Shown here: piece after piece, positions 1 to 6,536 of the stretch
How the letters are laid out: every line of letters begins with the position of its first letter
How positions within the stretch are numbered: position 1 is the stretch's first letter
NCBI GenBank assembly: GCA_041584055.1
Contig: JBFHER010000074.1
Coordinates: forward strand, 1-14,726
DNA from: JBFHER01 sp041584055
GTDB lineage: Bacteria; Bacteroidota; Bacteroidia; Bacteroidales; UBA5342
DNA length: 14,726 bases
Reading direction: 5' to 3'
Made by a program: the position numbers and the translations under genes
Notes under the pieces: generated by a model
Told to the model about the DNA's origin: nothing
Seen by the model: only the letters and a program-made list of their open reading frames with translations
Databases searched by the model: none

Positions 1-1370
1 CCTGCAACTTCAATTGAAGGAACATAGGCGGGAGTTGTCTCAGTGGCTTTATAAATTTGTTGCTCGGTGTTAAATATAAGTTGAGGGTCTTGCAGAACGA
101 CCTGTGATTCAGAAAAAGAAACGCCCTCCCCCGTGATTGCAGATCCTGTGGCATATAAAATATTGTTTTCCCATCGCATGTTGTCCGGTTGATTGATATA
201 GTTCACAAGGGCATTGGTGCTGCCACTGATGATATTGTAGGCAAGAACAACGTCACGTGGTGGTTTAGAATAGCTCCCTGAATTGTCGTAACCAACTTCA
301 ACCCCATAGGAATTATTTACCAGCGTATTGTTTGCGATGATTGCACGCTCTATTCTGAAATGTTTTGAGAGGCTGCCACTACCTTCTTCTGCATCTCCCT
401 CCGTCAGGGTGATTGGCGCATCCCATCTCGTCCCGGTCAGGCCCTCAAAATGGTTGTTGATAATTATGTGATCTGAACCATATATTCGAACACCACCGGT
501 GCCTTCAGCACCTTCCCCTAGGAAATAGTTGCCTTCAACGAGCGATGCATTCCCATGTCTTAATGACAGCGTGCCCTGACACCTTCGGAAGGTGTTGTGA
601 GACAAGGTGTTTTTGTTACATTTAACAGAAATGATTTCCGGATCACCATTGCATTCCTCGAATAAGTTGTTTGAGACGGTACAGAATCCATCCGATTCCG
701 ACATGGCACTCCAACCAATGCGAATGACTTCCATCTCGTTTTCAGCGCGTGGCCCCATGTTCTTAAAATGATTGTAGTCGATCACATCGTATTGGGAAAC
801 CTGGGTTTCATTGGTGCCGTCAATCCGAATCATGTTGCCCAGCGTTTGTTTGTTTTGGAACACATTGTGGTCAATGCGGTTATGATGACTCAAAGTTACC
901 TCATCGTCCCATTGACCTTGCACACTGATCCAAACGGCTGAATTCCGATCTGTGCCATTGTCTTTGAAATAACTTTCTCCACTTCCGTCAAAAACATTTT
1001 GTGTTAAACGGATATTGTTGCTGGCCTGAAGTTTGAATGTTGTTGACTTTTCAGATATATTAATAACAAAACCCTGAAATGTAACGTATTCACATGTTCG
1101 GAGGTCAATGTATGTATTGTCATTTAAAATAACGCCTCCAACCGATTCTGCCCGAATAATAATCGGCTGCTCTGCAGTTCCTTTAATTGCTTGCATGGTG
1201 ATGGACGATGGCGTGTATGTGCCGTCCGCTAAAATAATTTCATCTCCTGCTTTCGCAGAAACAACAGCATCTTTAAATGATGAAAAGTCTGAATAAGTTG
1301 TTTGCCCATTCAATTGGATGGAGGTTAACAAACTAATAATAGAAAATAGAAAAATGATTTGTCTGGCCAT
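1..1370 (-). CDS. PL6 family polysaccharide lyase (alginate lyase / chondroitinase B-like), 3' end beyond window
   Basis: Secreted right-handed beta-helix lyase that should cleave a uronate-containing polysaccharide by beta-elimination; alginate is the commonest PL6 substrate and dermatan sulfate the other known one. I translated 456 codons from the ATG at 1370; the frame is open to the window edge, so the C-terminus is missing. Residues 1-23 form a signal peptide. The PL6 signature lies around residues 245-274: Glu245, Lys250 (SVKCNKNT), then NTFRRCQGTLSLRHGN with Arg271-His272. Lys and Arg at these places are the catalytic base and acid in chondroitinase B and alginate lyases of the family. 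Repeated short Asn-rich strands (NNLFEE, NNHFEG, NNTLVN) fit beta-helix coils. The start lies 10 bp after the stop of the upstream lyase-like gene, so the two are probably co-transcribed. Family is secure; the substrate is inferred. Confidence 0.93.
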   Translation of the reverse strand, partial: MARQIIFLFSIISLLTSIQLNGQTTYSDFSSFKDAVVSAKAGDEIILADGTYTPSSITMQAIKGTAEQPIIIRAESVGGVILNDNTYIDLRTCEYVTFQGFVINISEKSTTFKLQASNNIRLTQNVFDGSGESYFKDNGTDRNSAVWISVQGQWDDEVTLSHHNRIDHNVFQNKQTLGNMIRIDGTNETQVSQYDVIDYNHFKNMGPRAENEMEVIRIGWSAMSESDGFCTVSNNLFEECNGDPEIISVKCNKNTLSHNTFRRCQGTLSLRHGNASLVEGNYFLGEGAEGTGGVRIYGSDHIIINNHFEGLTGTRWDAPITLTEGDAEEGSGSLSKHFRIERAIIANNTLVNNSYGVEVGYDNSGSYSKPPRDVVLAYNIISGSTNALVNYINQPDNMRWENNILYATGSAITGEGVSFSESQVVLQDPQLIFNTEQQIYKATETTPAYVPSIEVA

Positions 1371-1380
1371 TTTAATTGGT

Positions 1381-2460
1381 TTAAATTTTAATAAATTGTG
1401 ATATCCATTTGCACTGGTTATTTTCCTTTAACCGAACAATGCATAATCCTCTTGGTAGATGTGAAATGTTAATCGTTGATTGCGACACTTCTGAAAGGAG
1501 CTTTCTTCCCAATTGATCATAGATCTCCACGGTCAAATGTGCGTCAAGCTCGGGTTTAAAGCCAATGCTATGCTGTGCGGGATTTGGAAACACCTGAATG
1601 GGATTGTTTTGATCTTCTGTGTTAAGTGCCAATGAGGTATCACCTTCCGTTATCGAGAAATCCGAGAAATAAAGCATCTCATCACGTAGCCTGGATGCGT
1701 CATTCAGACTCCTGTATATGCCCCATTTGGGACGTATGAAACTGGCATCCGTTTTCCACATCCGGAGGTTTGTATTGCGATAGTTTAAGAGCTCTTTTCC
1801 ATCACTTACACGCTGGATAGTAACTGAATATCGTCCTGACTCACCATATGTAACAACTTCCTTAACAGAGACCCATGTTCCTTTAAAGGGTGTTAAATCA
1901 ACTTTCTCCAAAGTGGTTTGGGTGGTGTTTCTGGCATATCTTAGTTCCAGTTGATCCGGTGTTCCTTTGCGTGTTGTAAAGGTGATCAACGGCATCGATT
2001 CTTCACTGCCTCCAACGGCTTTTAGTTGGTGCAAATGGGTAAAGCTGCCGGATGACTGAAAAAAAGAATCAACTTTAAATTTCCATTCATAAAGCACCGT
2101 TTCTCCTTCAATGGCTTTTAATGAGGCCGGAGATTTGTCATAAGCTTTAATTTCGTTGCGTTGCCTGTCGAAATTAATGCATCGATCATTGTCTGGCGAC
2201 ACATGGATATGAAACCTGAAGACATATTTATTAAGGTGGTCATCGAATACTTCATCAATATGACGTCCAAACGCCTGGTGGCTGCAATCAGGAGCTTCTA
2301 TTACATCATACCCTGGAGCGAAAACAGAATTGATGAGCTCATAAGTATCACCGGGCCCATTCGCATTAAGGGTTACCTGAGCTTTTCCCGTTATCGAAAA
2401 CAGGAGCATAAGCAGTAGAATCATTGCGTTTGAACGGTGGGATTTTTTCCGTATTTGCAT
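1381..2460 (-). CDS. Secreted jelly-roll polysaccharide-lyase-like protein with T9SS type A sorting domain
   Basis: A 359-residue exported protein. Residues 1-28 are a signal peptide (basic start, LLLMLLFSITGKAQ). Residues about 35-272 look like a concanavalin-like beta-jelly-roll of the lyase clans (PL7/PL13/PL14/PL20 type): RNEIKAY at 101-107, THLHQLK at 141-147 and PKWGIYRS at 244-251 recall the Arg/Asn, His/Gln and catalytic Tyr strands of those lyases. Residues about 288-359 are a Por-type sorting domain (QVFPNPAQ, then LTVEIYDQLGRKLL, ending in a KWISQFIKI strand), which directs export through the outer membrane by type IX secretion and surface anchoring. It is the first gene of an operon with the PL6 lyase, so a role in initial cleavage of the same uronate polysaccharide is likely. 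The exact CAZy family and substrate are not decided from sequence alone. Confidence 0.8.
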   Translation of the reverse strand: MQIRKKSHRSNAMILLLMLLFSITGKAQVTLNANGPGDTYELINSVFAPGYDVIEAPDCSHQAFGRHIDEVFDDHLNKYVFRFHIHVSPDNDRCINFDRQRNEIKAYDKSPASLKAIEGETVLYEWKFKVDSFFQSSGSFTHLHQLKAVGGSEESMPLITFTTRKGTPDQLELRYARNTTQTTLEKVDLTPFKGTWVSVKEVVTYGESGRYSVTIQRVSDGKELLNYRNTNLRMWKTDASFIRPKWGIYRSLNDASRLRDEMLYFSDFSITEGDTSLALNTEDQNNPIQVFPNPAQHSIGFKPELDAHLTVEIYDQLGRKLLSEVSQSTINISHLPRGLCIVRLKENNQCKWISQFIKI

Positions 2461-2472
2461 GGTATTTTAAAA

Positions 2473-2486
2473 ATTGGTATGCCAAA
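2473..2486. promoter_or_regulatory. Second, degenerate operator-like palindrome O2, ATTGGT-AT-GCCAAA
   Basis: This matches 10 of the 12 arm positions of ATTGGT-N2-ACCAAT and has the AT spacer. It overlaps the -7 box. Its centre is 32 bp from that of O1, close to three helical turns, so two dimers would sit on the same face of the DNA. The low complexity of AT-rich leader DNA is the main caveat. Confidence 0.4.
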
Positions 2487-2513
2487 TGTACAAATTAAAT
2501 ATTAATTGGTCAA
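2483..2513 (-). promoter_or_regulatory. Bacteroidota-type promoter of the lyase operon
   Basis: On the minus strand, TACATTTG (2490 to 2483) is an exact match to the Bacteroidota -7 consensus TAnnTTTG. TTG (2513 to 2511) lies 20 nt upstream as a -33 element. Transcription would begin about 15-20 nt before the ATG at 2460, a short leader typical of the phylum. Confidence 0.6.
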
Positions 2514-2518
2514 CCAAT
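2505..2518. promoter_or_regulatory. Operator-like palindrome O1, ATTGGT-CA-ACCAAT
   Basis: A perfect 6+6 inverted repeat with a two-base spacer. It covers the -33 element of the lyase promoter. Its form matches the core recognised by the hexuronate regulators UxuR/ExuR (GntR family, FadR subfamily, ATTGGTATACCAAT). The position suits repression by blocking RNA polymerase. The regulator is not encoded in the window; assignment to a GntR protein is inference. Confidence 0.55.
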
Positions 2519-2537
2519 ATTTGAATTATTCGATTTC

Positions 2538-2566
2538 ATCCGCCTCCACCCCTTGCTGTGGCGGAT
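2538..2566. other. Short hairpin upstream of the lyase promoter
   Basis: ATCCGCC (2538-2544) and GGCGGAT (2560-2566) are perfect complements around a 15-nt loop. No T tract follows on either strand, so this is not a clear terminator. Together with the REP unit it is what the gene-free stretch 2461-3021 holds; I see no other gene in 2519-2640. Confidence 0.25.
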
Positions 2567-2640
2567 ATTCTATCTGTGCCAATGCGACTCCCGTCATCAC
2601 GGAAATGTTATTTAGAGTTTTAGAAGGATAAAGCACCCCT

Positions 2641-2667
2641 GTTCGGCGTAGCGTCTCGCTACGTCGT
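2641..2667 (+). repeat. REP-like palindrome, copy 1
   Basis: The hairpin has arms CGTAGCG (2647-2653) and CGCTACG (2657-2663) around TCT. A GTAG tetranucleotide sits at the foot (2648-2651), a hallmark of REP sequences recognised by RAYT transposases. It is an exact reverse complement of 2979-3005 over all 27 bases. Confidence 0.8.
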
Positions 2668-2677
2668 AAGTAGTACT

Positions 2678-2691
2678 AAGCGTCCTCGCTT
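2678..2691. repeat. Minor REP-associated hairpin AAGCG-TCCT-CGCTT
   Basis: A 14-nt hairpin with a 5-bp stem, 10 bp after REP copy 1, whose centre resembles that of the main REP (GCGTCCTCGC against GCGTCTCGC). It may be a second, diverged REP module. Confidence 0.45.
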
Positions 2692-2716
2692 CCATAATAT
2701 ATTTCGCTTAATTTTG

Positions 2717-2724
2717 TATCTTTG
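2717..2724 (+). promoter_or_regulatory. -7 promoter box of the RAYT relic
   Basis: TATCTTTG matches TAnnTTTG exactly and lies 21 bp before the relic ATG. No clear -33 TTG is visible about 20 nt upstream, so activity is uncertain. Confidence 0.4.
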
Positions 2725-2745
2725 GATTACTCTAGAACCAACAAT

Positions 2746-2885
2746 ATGTCAACTGGATACCAAATTGAAGATCAAAGTGCATTACATTTTGTTACATTCA
2801 TGATAATCCCGTAAGGCCAGGGCTAGTGCAAGATGCTTGCGATTATTTATGTTCGAGTGCATCTGATTTTGTAACCTTAAAATAG
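2746..2885 (+). pseudogene. REP-associated tyrosine transposase (RAYT, Y1/HUH) remnant with large internal deletion
   Basis: From the ATG at 2746 the frame reads MSTGYQIEDQSALHFVTF, the usual N-terminus of Bacteroidota RAYT proteins (MSTGYKI..Q..LYFLTFQVV). It then breaks and stops at 2812-2814. In another frame beginning at 2799, the sequence reads HDNPVRPGLVQDACDYLCSS and on through ASDFVTLK to a TAG at 2883-2885. This is the typical family C-terminus (NPVRAG.V....DY.YSSA..Y). The two ends meet at about 2799, so roughly 130 codons, including the His-hydrophobic-His motif and the catalytic Tyr region, are gone. Flanking REP palindromes in inverted orientation support the identification. No functional transposase can be made from this copy; an intact relative elsewhere in the genome might act on the REPs. 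Identification rests on recognised end motifs rather than an alignment. Confidence 0.8.
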
Positions 2886-2956
2886 AAGTTGTGCACCGCA
2901 ATGTTGAAGGGGTTAGACAAACAAGAACGCTAAGATGAGAATTTAGAATGAATATC

Positions 2957-2975
2957 AGGCCAGAGGCCTTTTTTT
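2957..2975 (+). terminator. Intrinsic terminator after the RAYT relic
   Basis: AGGCC (2957-2961), loop AGA, GGCCT (2965-2969) followed by seven T residues. It is oriented for plus-strand transcripts and so belongs to the RAYT unit. In the rsmD direction it has no T tract after the stem. Confidence 0.65.
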
Positions 2976-2978
2976 GCC

Positions 2979-3005
2979 ACGACGTAGCGAGACGCTACGC
3001 CGAAC
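2979..3005 (-). repeat. REP-like palindrome, copy 2
   Basis: Perfect inverted copy of 2641-2667, with arms CGTAGCG (2983-2989) and CGCTACG (2993-2999). It starts 16 bp beyond the rsmD stop codon. That is a common REP position, where the hairpin can also stabilise or end the upstream message. Confidence 0.8.
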
Positions 3006-3021
3006 TGGGGGCTTTTAAGAA

Positions 3022-3552
3022 TTATTCAAAAACACTGAAGTTGACACTTCCATAGGTGCGCAATTCTGTGAAACGTGGATGTTTTGAGAAAGAATAATAT
3101 TTTGAATGCTCAAGGATTAAGGTTCCTTTGTCTCTGAGCAACTGATTGCTGAAAACCAGATCCGGTATTTTGTCGATTCCTTCTAAATCATAGGGAGGAT
3201 CGGCAAAAATCAAATCAAAACTTTGTTTTGTTTTTTCAAGGTATTTAAAAGCATCTGCTTTAACGGATTCCAGTTCTTTAATACCTAACAAAGCAACGAT
3301 ATGGTTGATGTAACCGAAGTGTCTGTGATTTTTCTCAACGCAAGTCACTTTCTTGCAACCCCTTGATGCAAATTCGTAACTAATGCCACCCGTGCCTGCA
3401 AAGAGATCAAGTACTTCCAGATCTTCAAAGTCATACCAGTTGTTGATGACATTGAATAGATTCTCTTTCGCAAAATCCGTGGTTGGACGTGCTTCGAATC
3501 CTTTGGGTTTGGGAAGGACGCGCTTGCGGTATTTTCCGGCTATGATTCGCAC
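3022..3552 (-). CDS. rsmD: 16S rRNA (guanine(966)-N2)-methyltransferase RsmD
   Basis: Methylates N2 of G966 in 16S rRNA during 30S assembly, using S-adenosylmethionine. The 176-residue protein is of normal family length. It opens with the RsmD signature RIIAGKYRKR, followed by RPTTDFAKENLFN. SAM-binding motif I is DLFAGTGGISYEFASRG (about 49-65) and catalytic motif IV is ADPPYD (about 117-122). The start is GTG at 3552-3550; no ATG gives the conserved beginning. The first 13 bases overlap the end of the DUF3822 gene, so translation is probably coupled. It is the last gene of a three-gene operon; in many Bacteroidota coaD follows, but here the REP/RAYT relic does. Confidence 0.94.
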   Translation of the reverse strand: MRIIAGKYRKRVLPKPKGFEARPTTDFAKENLFNVINNWYDFEDLEVLDLFAGTGGISYEFASRGCKKVTCVEKNHRHFGYINHIVALLGIKELESVKADAFKYLEKTKQSFDLIFADPPYDLEGIDKIPDLVFSNQLLRDKGTLILEHSKYYSFSKHPRFTELRTYGSVNFSVFE

Positions 3553-4373
3553 AAATGAAGTATACAGAGATTAGAAAAATAATGCCCGGGAAGTTCAAGA
3601 ATCCCGTTGGAGTAATTCAAATTATCCGGCCAGTTACTGAACTCAAGCTTACGGATGTATTTTCTTAGATTCACAATCAGGATGGATTGTTTAAAGATTT
3701 TACCGTGCACAATCACCTGAGATGTTTCCGGATCAAGGTCCATCTTCTTAAACGTGTAGAGAAAGAAATAGAGAAAATCATCAATGGTCTGGTATTCAAA
3801 TTGATTCATAAACGCAATTTGTTCCCCTTTAACAACAAGCATATGAAACGATTTATTCCAGATTGTAAGAAATACGCGTTCTGCATGCAAGGATGGAAAA
3901 AAGTTAAGTGCTTTCCAGCTCATAACAGCCTGATGATGACGGATGGTTACATTAGAAAAAAGCGTTAACAAGGTCTTATGCAGATCAGCAGGCAGGGAAT
4001 AGATATGTGTAATGCCGGATTGCGGTTGCTTGTCGGAAAGAATGATATCCATATCATCTGATGCGTGCGACAGCTTGTAAATCTGCGCACTATTACTGGC
4101 GTTGCATAAAGCCGAAGGGGATGCCGTTACTTTGTTGTCACACACCATTACCTCAGTCCTGGCAAATGGGAGAGAAAGAATCTCATGCTCAGGGACAAAG
4201 TCCTTCAGATGGGCTGGCATCACGCCAGGGAGATGGTTTAGATAAACCATTTTATTACTGACGGCATCCAGGACACAAAAAGAAAATCCATCCAGCCCAA
4301 GCTGGATGGATAGATAATATTGTTTTGATTTTTCGGGATCAAAAAGCGGGGAGGATATGAGAATATCTTCCAT
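3540..4373 (-). CDS. DUF3822 family protein
   Basis: A 277-residue Bacteroidota-specific protein of unknown function. The beginning, KQYYLSIQLGLDGFSFCVLD (residues 15-34), is the family's characteristic motif. The alternating beta segments and the second half (LTIWNKSFHMLVVKGEQIAFMNQFEY) are suggestive of an actin-like ATPase fold, as proposed for this family; I cannot see a clear nucleotide site. No signal peptide or membrane segment is evident, so it is probably cytosolic. It sits 7 bp after the membrane-anchored hypothetical gene and overlaps rsmD by 13 bp, an arrangement often seen in the phylum, hinting at a housekeeping role. The start codon carries an 11-bp hairpin about 60 nt downstream (4286-4311). 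Confidence 0.85.
   Translation of the reverse strand: MEDILISSPLFDPEKSKQYYLSIQLGLDGFSFCVLDAVSNKMVYLNHLPGVMPAHLKDFVPEHEILSLPFARTEVMVCDNKVTASPSALCNASNSAQIYKLSHASDDMDIILSDKQPQSGITHIYSLPADLHKTLLTLFSNVTIRHHQAVMSWKALNFFPSLHAERVFLTIWNKSFHMLVVKGEQIAFMNQFEYQTIDDFLYFFLYTFKKMDLDPETSQVIVHGKIFKQSILIVNLRKYIRKLEFSNWPDNLNYSNGILELPGHYFSNLCILHLCES
4286..4311 (-). other. 11-bp perfect stem-loop inside the DUF3822 coding start
   Basis: ATCCATCCAGC (4286-4296) and GCTGGATGGAT (4301-4311) are perfect reverse complements around a 4-nt loop. In the mRNA the structure begins about 60 nt after the AUG. It falls on the codons of the conserved SIQLGLDGFS motif, so protein constraint may account for part of it. Confidence 0.5.
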
Positions 4374-4380
4374 GCTTTAA

Positions 4381-5010
4381 TTATTCCCAGTTTCCTGCGT
4401 AATTGTTTGCCTCAAGCAAGTCACCAACTTTAATGCCCGGGAATTTTTCCCATTTGTAAGCGGTGGCATTCATATTGATAATTTCTTGTTTGTCCAGACC
4501 AGCAAGGTAAACATCGTTTAGAACACTTGCTTCAAATACCTGGATTTTAACATTGGAGTTTGTTGTAACAACGTTTTGTCCCATTTTAAATTGAACGGTG
4601 TCGCAGAACGGAACATAACGAAGAGAATCAATAGGATACTTTTTACCGAAGATTTCTTCTTTCACTGTAACATAAGTTGTATCCCTGATGATAATACCTA
4701 ACTCAATTGCTTTCTTTTCAGTCATCCCGGCTTTGATTAAAGAATCAGTAAGGAATCCCTCTTTTAAAACAATTGGAAGTGAATCATTTTTTACGAAAGC
4801 GATCAATGTGTCAAAACTTGCGGTGTGATATCCAAATTTTTCCTTAAAGGTAATTTGGGCAGTTCTAATGTCCATCAGTCGTTCAATGACAGCATCTTGT
4901 CTTTTCTTATGTTCCTTATCAAAATCAATCTTTTGGAACGGGCTGTCAATTACAAGATAACCCATTACAACGATGGCAATTAAAAGAATAACCTGTAGCG
5001 CCTTTCTCAT
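4381..5010 (-). CDS. Conserved membrane-anchored protein of unknown function
   Basis: A 209-residue protein of a type seen in Bacteroidota beside DUF3822; no function is known to me. Residues about 5-22 (LQVILLIAIVVMGYLVID) form one transmembrane anchor with a short basic cytoplasmic end, leaving residues 23-209 in the periplasm. The segment after the anchor (KKRQDAVIERLMDIRTAQITFKE) is probably a helix and is reminiscent of the helix following a pilin-like anchor, but there is no prepilin cleavage motif. The rest is mixed and rich in charged residues; there is no lipobox and no catalytic motif I recognise. It is the first gene of the operon leading to DUF3822 (7-bp gap) and rsmD, and is divergent from the RecD-like helicase. 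Confidence 0.75.
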   Translation of the reverse strand: MRKALQVILLIAIVVMGYLVIDSPFQKIDFDKEHKKRQDAVIERLMDIRTAQITFKEKFGYHTASFDTLIAFVKNDSLPIVLKEGFLTDSLIKAGMTEKKAIELGIIIRDTTYVTVKEEIFGKKYPIDSLRYVPFCDTVQFKMGQNVVTTNSNVKIQVFEASVLNDVYLAGLDKQEIINMNATAYKWEKFPGIKVGDLLEANNYAGNWE

Positions 5011-5062
5011 TTTTTTGCTATTTGTTTAATGTTTACTTCTTAGATAGTGTATTTTTACCTCG

Positions 5063-5070
5063 CAAATTTA
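5063..5070 (-). promoter_or_regulatory. -7 promoter box for the membrane protein-DUF3822-rsmD operon
   Basis: TAAATTTG on the minus strand fits TAnnTTTG and lies 52 bp before the ATG at 5010. A convincing -33 TTG is not visible, so this is a partial match in an AT-rich divergent intergenic region. Confidence 0.4.
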
Positions 5071-5117
5071 AAAAAAATATTGTTCGTCGTCCCTTTTTTT
5101 CAAAGATTTGATAAAAA

Positions 5118-6536
5118 ATGTTAAGCACCCATTTTCAGGATCAGGTAAAAAAAATATTTTCTTTCACACCAACGGGTGAACAGGAAACGCTTATATCCAA
5201 ACTGGCTGAGTTTTATTTAGATAACGCTGAACATGCTGCATTTATTTTAAAAGGGTACGCCGGAACGGGAAAAACATCCATCATGGCTGCTTTAATTCAG
5301 CATCTTGTTGCACTGAAACAACGGGTTGTTCTTTTGGCACCAACGGGGCGCGCTGCCAAAGTCTTGTCATCCTGGAGTCATTTTCCGGCTTTTACAATTC
5401 ACAAATTTATTTATCGGCAAAAGTCATCTGGTGACGATTTTGGTGCTTTCGAACTGGATCGGAACCTGAACAGGGACACCTTATTTGTAATCGATGAAGC
5501 ATCCATGATTTCGAATAGTCAGTCAGAAACTAGCAGTTTCGGTACCGGACGCCTGTTGGACGATTTCCTGAGTTACCTCGATGGGGGACAACGTTGCAAA
5601 ATGATCTTTGTGGGTGATTTGGCTCAGTTACCCCCTGTTGGGACTGTGCTTAGCCCTGCCCTCGACCCAAATGAACTGAAGGCAAATGGATTGCATGTTG
5701 AAGAATTTACTTTGCGCGAAGTGGTGCGACAGTCGCTTAATTCCGGAATACTTTACAACGCAACCATGCTCCGTCAAATGCTCCGAGATAAATTGTTGCA
5801 TCAATTTCCTCAGTTTAAACTTGCTGGTTTTGATGACATTGTTTCTGTGACGGGAGAAGAGGTGATCGAGCACATTGGATCATCTTACAGCAGTGTGGGA
5901 TTAGATCAAACCATTATTATTACACGATCCAATAAACGGGCAAATCTGTTTAATGAAGGCATCAGACATTCAGTGCTCTTCAGAGAAGAGGAACTGATGG
6001 CCGGCGACTTACTTATGGTGGTGAAAAATAACTATTTCTGGACGAAGGAATACAAAGAGATTGAATTTATTGCCAACGGTGATACGGTGGAGGTCACCAA
6101 AATAAATGGTTATACTGATCTTTATGGCTCACGTTTTGCTGACGTAACGGTGTGTCTTTTGGATGCAAAGGAGGTTGAGGTGGAGTTGAAAATCAATCTG
6201 GATGTGTTGAAGTACAATGGTCCGGCATTGGGCTATGAGCAAATGCAGGAGCTTTATTCCACCATTCTTGAGGATTATCCGGAACTGACAAATAAGCAGG
6301 CTCAGTTTAAAAAAATGCGCGACAATGAATTCTACAATGCCCTTCAGGTAAAATATGCCTACGCTGTTACCTGTCATAAGTCACAGGGTGGACAGTGGAA
6401 GCACGTTTACATTGATCAGGGCTATATGACAGATGAAATGCTCGATATGGAATTTCTTAGGTGGCTTTATACCGCTTTAACCCGTGCTTCGGAAAAGGTT
6501 TATCTTGTAAACTTTAACAGTGCATTTTTTGATTAA
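5118..6536 (+). CDS. RecD/Dda-like SF1B ATP-dependent DNA helicase
   Basis: A probable 5'-3' DNA helicase of superfamily 1B acting in replication or repair. Of the 472 residues, Walker A is GYAGTGKT (46-53), an RNA/DNA-contacting motif Ia is VVLLAPTGRAAKVL (70-83), Walker B is FVIDEASM (123-130) and motif III is GDLAQLPPVG (166-175). The C-terminal UvrD_C_2-type motifs V and VI are YAVTCHKSQGGQW (415-427) and YTALTRAS (451-458). It lacks the long N-terminal domain of RecD2 and is about the size of phage T4 Dda, so it is a stand-alone helicase rather than a RecBCD subunit; no recB or recC gene is nearby. It is transcribed divergently from the rsmD operon. The exact biological role in Bacteroidota is not established. 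Confidence 0.9.
   Translation: MLSTHFQDQVKKIFSFTPTGEQETLISKLAEFYLDNAEHAAFILKGYAGTGKTSIMAALIQHLVALKQRVVLLAPTGRAAKVLSSWSHFPAFTIHKFIYRQKSSGDDFGAFELDRNLNRDTLFVIDEASMISNSQSETSSFGTGRLLDDFLSYLDGGQRCKMIFVGDLAQLPPVGTVLSPALDPNELKANGLHVEEFTLREVVRQSLNSGILYNATMLRQMLRDKLLHQFPQFKLAGFDDIVSVTGEEVIEHIGSSYSSVGLDQTIIITRSNKRANLFNEGIRHSVLFREEELMAGDLLMVVKNNYFWTKEYKEIEFIANGDTVEVTKINGYTDLYGSRFADVTVCLLDAKEVEVELKINLDVLKYNGPALGYEQMQELYSTILEDYPELTNKQAQFKKMRDNEFYNALQVKYAYAVTCHKSQGGQWKHVYIDQGYMTDEMLDMEFLRWLYTALTRASEKVYLVNFNSAFFD

Larger units (their letters stand above)
2641..3005. mobile_element. REP-flanked relic unit (inverted REP hairpins around a decayed RAYT gene)
   Basis: A 365-bp stretch bounded by two identical 27-bp sequences in inverted orientation (2641-2667 and 2979-3005). 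Inside are a -7-like box (2717-2724), a deleted RAYT coding remnant (2746-2885) and an intrinsic terminator (2957-2975). The arrangement resembles a transposase gene with its cognate REP sequences, after loss of the catalytic core. It could also be called a MITE-like element. It separates the rsmD operon from the lyase operon. Confidence 0.65.

Noticed and set aside
1108..1296. Plus-strand 62-codon open frame
   Set aside because: It lies antisense to the PL6 lyase, which has a strong family signature over the same bases; it is a shadow frame.
1374..1380. ATTGGT half-site between the two lyase genes
   Set aside because: There is only a single half-site with no matching ACCAAT arm, in an intergenic gap with no promoter.
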